NCBI GenBank assembly: GCA_964343805.1
Contig: CAYFLR010000020.1
Location: forward strand, 1-64,000
Direction: 5' to 3'
Source of the DNA: CAYFLR01 sp964343805
Lineage (GTDB): Bacteria > Bdellovibrionota_B > Oligoflexia > CAYFLR01
DNA: 64,000 bases
In this document: positions 62,570 to 64,000 of the stretch, piece after piece
Layout of the letters: each line of letters opens with the position of its first letter
How positions within the stretch are numbered: position 1 is the stretch's first letter
Made by a program: the position numbers and the translations under genes
The notes under the pieces: model-generated
Database searches by the model: none
What the model saw: only the letters and a program-made list of their open reading frames with translations
Told to the model about the DNA's origin: nothing

Positions 62570-64000
62570 CTACTTATAAATTGGATAGAAAATATAGGTC
62601 CCCTTAGGAATATTAAGGGGATCTTTTATTTGGGGGTTGGCCTGTAGTAAAAAAGGCCAATCATGAACTGATCCAAAGAGAAAATTTGAAACTCTCTGTA
62701 AAGTGGTATCGATGGTAACTTGCAGCTTGCCCATCCCATGGTTGGAGAACCGAGGCATATACTTCACTTGATTCTTCACTAAAGGCATATAGAGCAACAT
62801 TCCTACCTGGATTTTATGCTTCAAATTAAATTTCTTATTATAAGAGATAATGAGGGGAACATGGCTCTTATTGCCGTAAACATATCTTGAAATACTTTCT
62901 AATGTGTCTCCCGATCTTACAATATAAGTATGACCGTAGAACGGCTTATACACCGGTTTATAACCTGGAATAGATGGAATAACCACCGCTTTTTCTTTGG
63001 GTACAATACTCTCTTTCGGCTGAGGAAGTGCGGTTATCAGGGTTTCTGTGTTAGAGAGTTTATCCGCAGAAACCACACCCATCACATTTCCCTTTTCATC
63101 GATCACTTCAGTGGCCGCGGCGGCTACTTTCCACTCTTTGGTGGCTGGTTTTTGTTTGATGCCCGCTATATTTTCAATCTCTTTGTTAATGTTGGGCGAA
63201 GAGGCCCAAGACTCTTTCTTCATCAGATTGGCAAGGAGCTTCTCTTTTTTCTTTGCTTTCTCTTCGGCGGCTTTTTTTCTTCTGGCTTCTGCTAATTTTT
63301 TTTCTCTCTCTTCCTTGGCTTTTTTTCTGGCAAGTTCCGCTTCAGCTCTCTTTCTTTCTTCTTGCTGCTTTCGTCTTTTTTCTTCCAAAGCCTTTTGCAA
63401 AGCGAGTCTTCGTTTTTCTTCAGACTTGGCTTTCAGTTCGGCCTGGAGCCTGGCCATTTCTTCTTTTTCTTTTTGTCTTTGAATAGCTAAGCGCTTTGCT
63501 TCTTCTGCAGCTTGTTTTCGAGCCAGTTCCCTGGCTTTCTTTTTGGCTTTGGCCTCTTCGATCGCTCGCAGTCTCGCAATCATGGCTTGCTTCGCTCTTT
63601 CTTCAGCTAATCTTTTAGCTTCCTCTTCAGCTTTCTTTTTAGCCATGGCGAGCTTAAGTGCTTTTTCAGCCTCAGCCAACTTTTTTTGCAGTGCTTTTTT
63701 TCTAGCCGCACTGGCTCTCGCGAGTTCGCGTCTGGCTTTTTCTGCAGCCAGTTTAGCCATTCGCTCTTTACGTTTGGCCTCAGCGATTTTTTTAGCTCTG
63801 GCAATTTTGGCTCTTCTTTCCATTTCCACTTGATAATCGAGAGCGGACTCAGTTTCAGCCTTTTCTAAGTCGTCAATCACCTCATCAATCTGTTCACTGA
63901 TATCAATTTTCTTTCTGACTTTATCCTTAGAGAAGACATCGAGACCCGGAAAGATGCTTCCTGATTTTTTGGAAGAGCAGCTCTGTCCAACTAACATAAA
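62570..64000 (-). CDS. LysM lipoprotein with TolA-like helical arm (5' end beyond window)
   Basis: At least 476 aa; the coding start lies past the window edge. The visible N terminus reads FMLVGQSC, matching the end of a lipoprotein signal. Residues about 50-270 are an extreme Ala/Lys/Arg/Glu-rich helix of the TolA type (REKKLAEARRKKAAEEKAKK), which could span the periplasm. The C-terminal part has a LysM domain (TYIVRSGDTLESISRYVYGN near residue 358) and a second LysM-like region, so it binds peptidoglycan. It may tether the outer membrane to the wall. Confidence 0.85.
   Translation of the reverse strand, partial: FMLVGQSCSSKKSGSIFPGLDVFSKDKVRKKIDISEQIDEVIDDLEKAETESALDYQVEMERRAKIARAKKIAEAKRKERMAKLAAEKARRELARASAARKKALQKKLAEAEKALKLAMAKKKAEEEAKRLAEERAKQAMIARLRAIEEAKAKKKARELARKQAAEEAKRLAIQRQKEKEEMARLQAELKAKSEEKRRLALQKALEEKRRKQQEERKRAEAELARKKAKEEREKKLAEARRKKAAEEKAKKKEKLLANLMKKESWASSPNINKEIENIAGIKQKPATKEWKVAAAATEVIDEKGNVMGVVSADKLSNTETLITALPQPKESIVPKEKAVVIPSIPGYKPVYKPFYGHTYIVRSGDTLESISRYVYGNKSHVPLIISYNKKFNLKHKIQVGMLLYMPLVKNQVKYMPRFSNHGMGKLQVTIDTTLQRVSNFLFGSVHDWPFLLQANPQIKDPLNIPKGTYIFYPIYK

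Noticed and set aside
62930..63868. Long plus-strand open frames
   Set aside because: They mirror the Ala/Lys/Glu-rich helix of the minus-strand LysM protein; low-complexity coding sequence keeps the opposite frames open.
1..64000. tRNA, rRNA and mobile elements
   Set aside because: No tRNA arm pattern, rRNA segment or transposase/integrase motif was noticed by eye; a covariance-model search would be decisive.

Overview
This 64 kb window is a scaffold from a moderately AT-rich Gram-negative (diderm), rod-shaped bacterium. It has a full mreBCD-mrdA-rodA wall-elongation operon, many lipoproteins with Lys/Arg-hydrophobic-Cys signal peptides, an LPS-core type glycosyltransferase, a protein that looks like an outer-membrane beta-barrel, and dense cyclic-nucleotide signalling (PilZ, HD-GYP, GGDEF, CHASE2 cyclase). 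That mix fits the former Deltaproteobacteria broadly (Bdellovibrionota, SAR324 and similar), but no marker here fixes the phylum. Five N-runs (four of 10, one of 18) show a draft assembly. I saw no rRNA, tRNA, CRISPR array, transposase or phage gene.

Layout. 1-4.3 kb: a hipB-hipA toxin-antitoxin pair followed 3 nt later by a secreted amidoligase-like protein, then a DUF4143-type AAA ATPase behind an inverted-repeat operator. 4.4-17.5 kb: a surface lipoprotein with a likely AUC start; a c-di-GMP block (PilZ protein converging on a REC/PilZ-like, pseudoreceiver, DnaJ-related operon, then GAF-HD-GYP); housekeeping genes (miaB, gamma-carbonic anhydrase, HAD phosphatase); an exported agmatine-deiminase-like enzyme with a CheY-like regulator; and two wall-active lipoproteins (M23 peptidase, lytic-transglycosylase-like). 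17.5-19.5 kb: a yjjJ-type hipA-like gene ruined by an internal deletion and a lipoprotein gene split by a frameshift at a G5 tract. 19.5-27.4 kb: mreB-mreC-mreD-mrdA-rodA and a CHASE2 adenylate cyclase. 27.4-31.2 kb: a TatT-type TRAP transporter. 31.3-38.5 kb: a giant lipoprotein with about 18-20 Ig-like repeats, interrupted by two gaps. 38.6-45.8 kb: a colinear run of GGDEF cyclase, FecR-like protein, WaaE-like glycosyltransferase, pseudoreceiver-TPR protein, membrane metallopeptidase and YdjM-like membrane protein. 45.9-55.5 kb: a small gene behind a near-perfect sigma-54 promoter, a PPC-repeat exported protein with a ribosome-site-sequestering hairpin, and two very large lipoproteins that share a C-terminal Gly-Cys-Ser-Ile-Gly membrane tag. 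55.5-56 kb: a gene-free stretch with three 62-bp tandem repeats. 56-64 kb: trmH-like gene, then an ECF sigma/anti-sigma pair divergent from an exported cluster (lipoprotein, caspase-like protease with C-terminal beta-barrel, FecR-domain protein, lipoprotein) and a converging LysM lipoprotein.

The most interesting candidate system is the 56.8-62.6 kb island. The anti-sigma factor carries a DUF4384-like outer domain, a family often associated with caspase-like proteins. The divergent operon encodes a predicted secreted caspase anchored by an outer-membrane barrel and a FecR-type signal protein. A perfect 8-bp-arm palindrome sits between the divergent units. Read together, this suggests an envelope-stress circuit with a proteolytic output outside the cytoplasm. 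That is an inference from domains and arrangement, not a demonstrated function.
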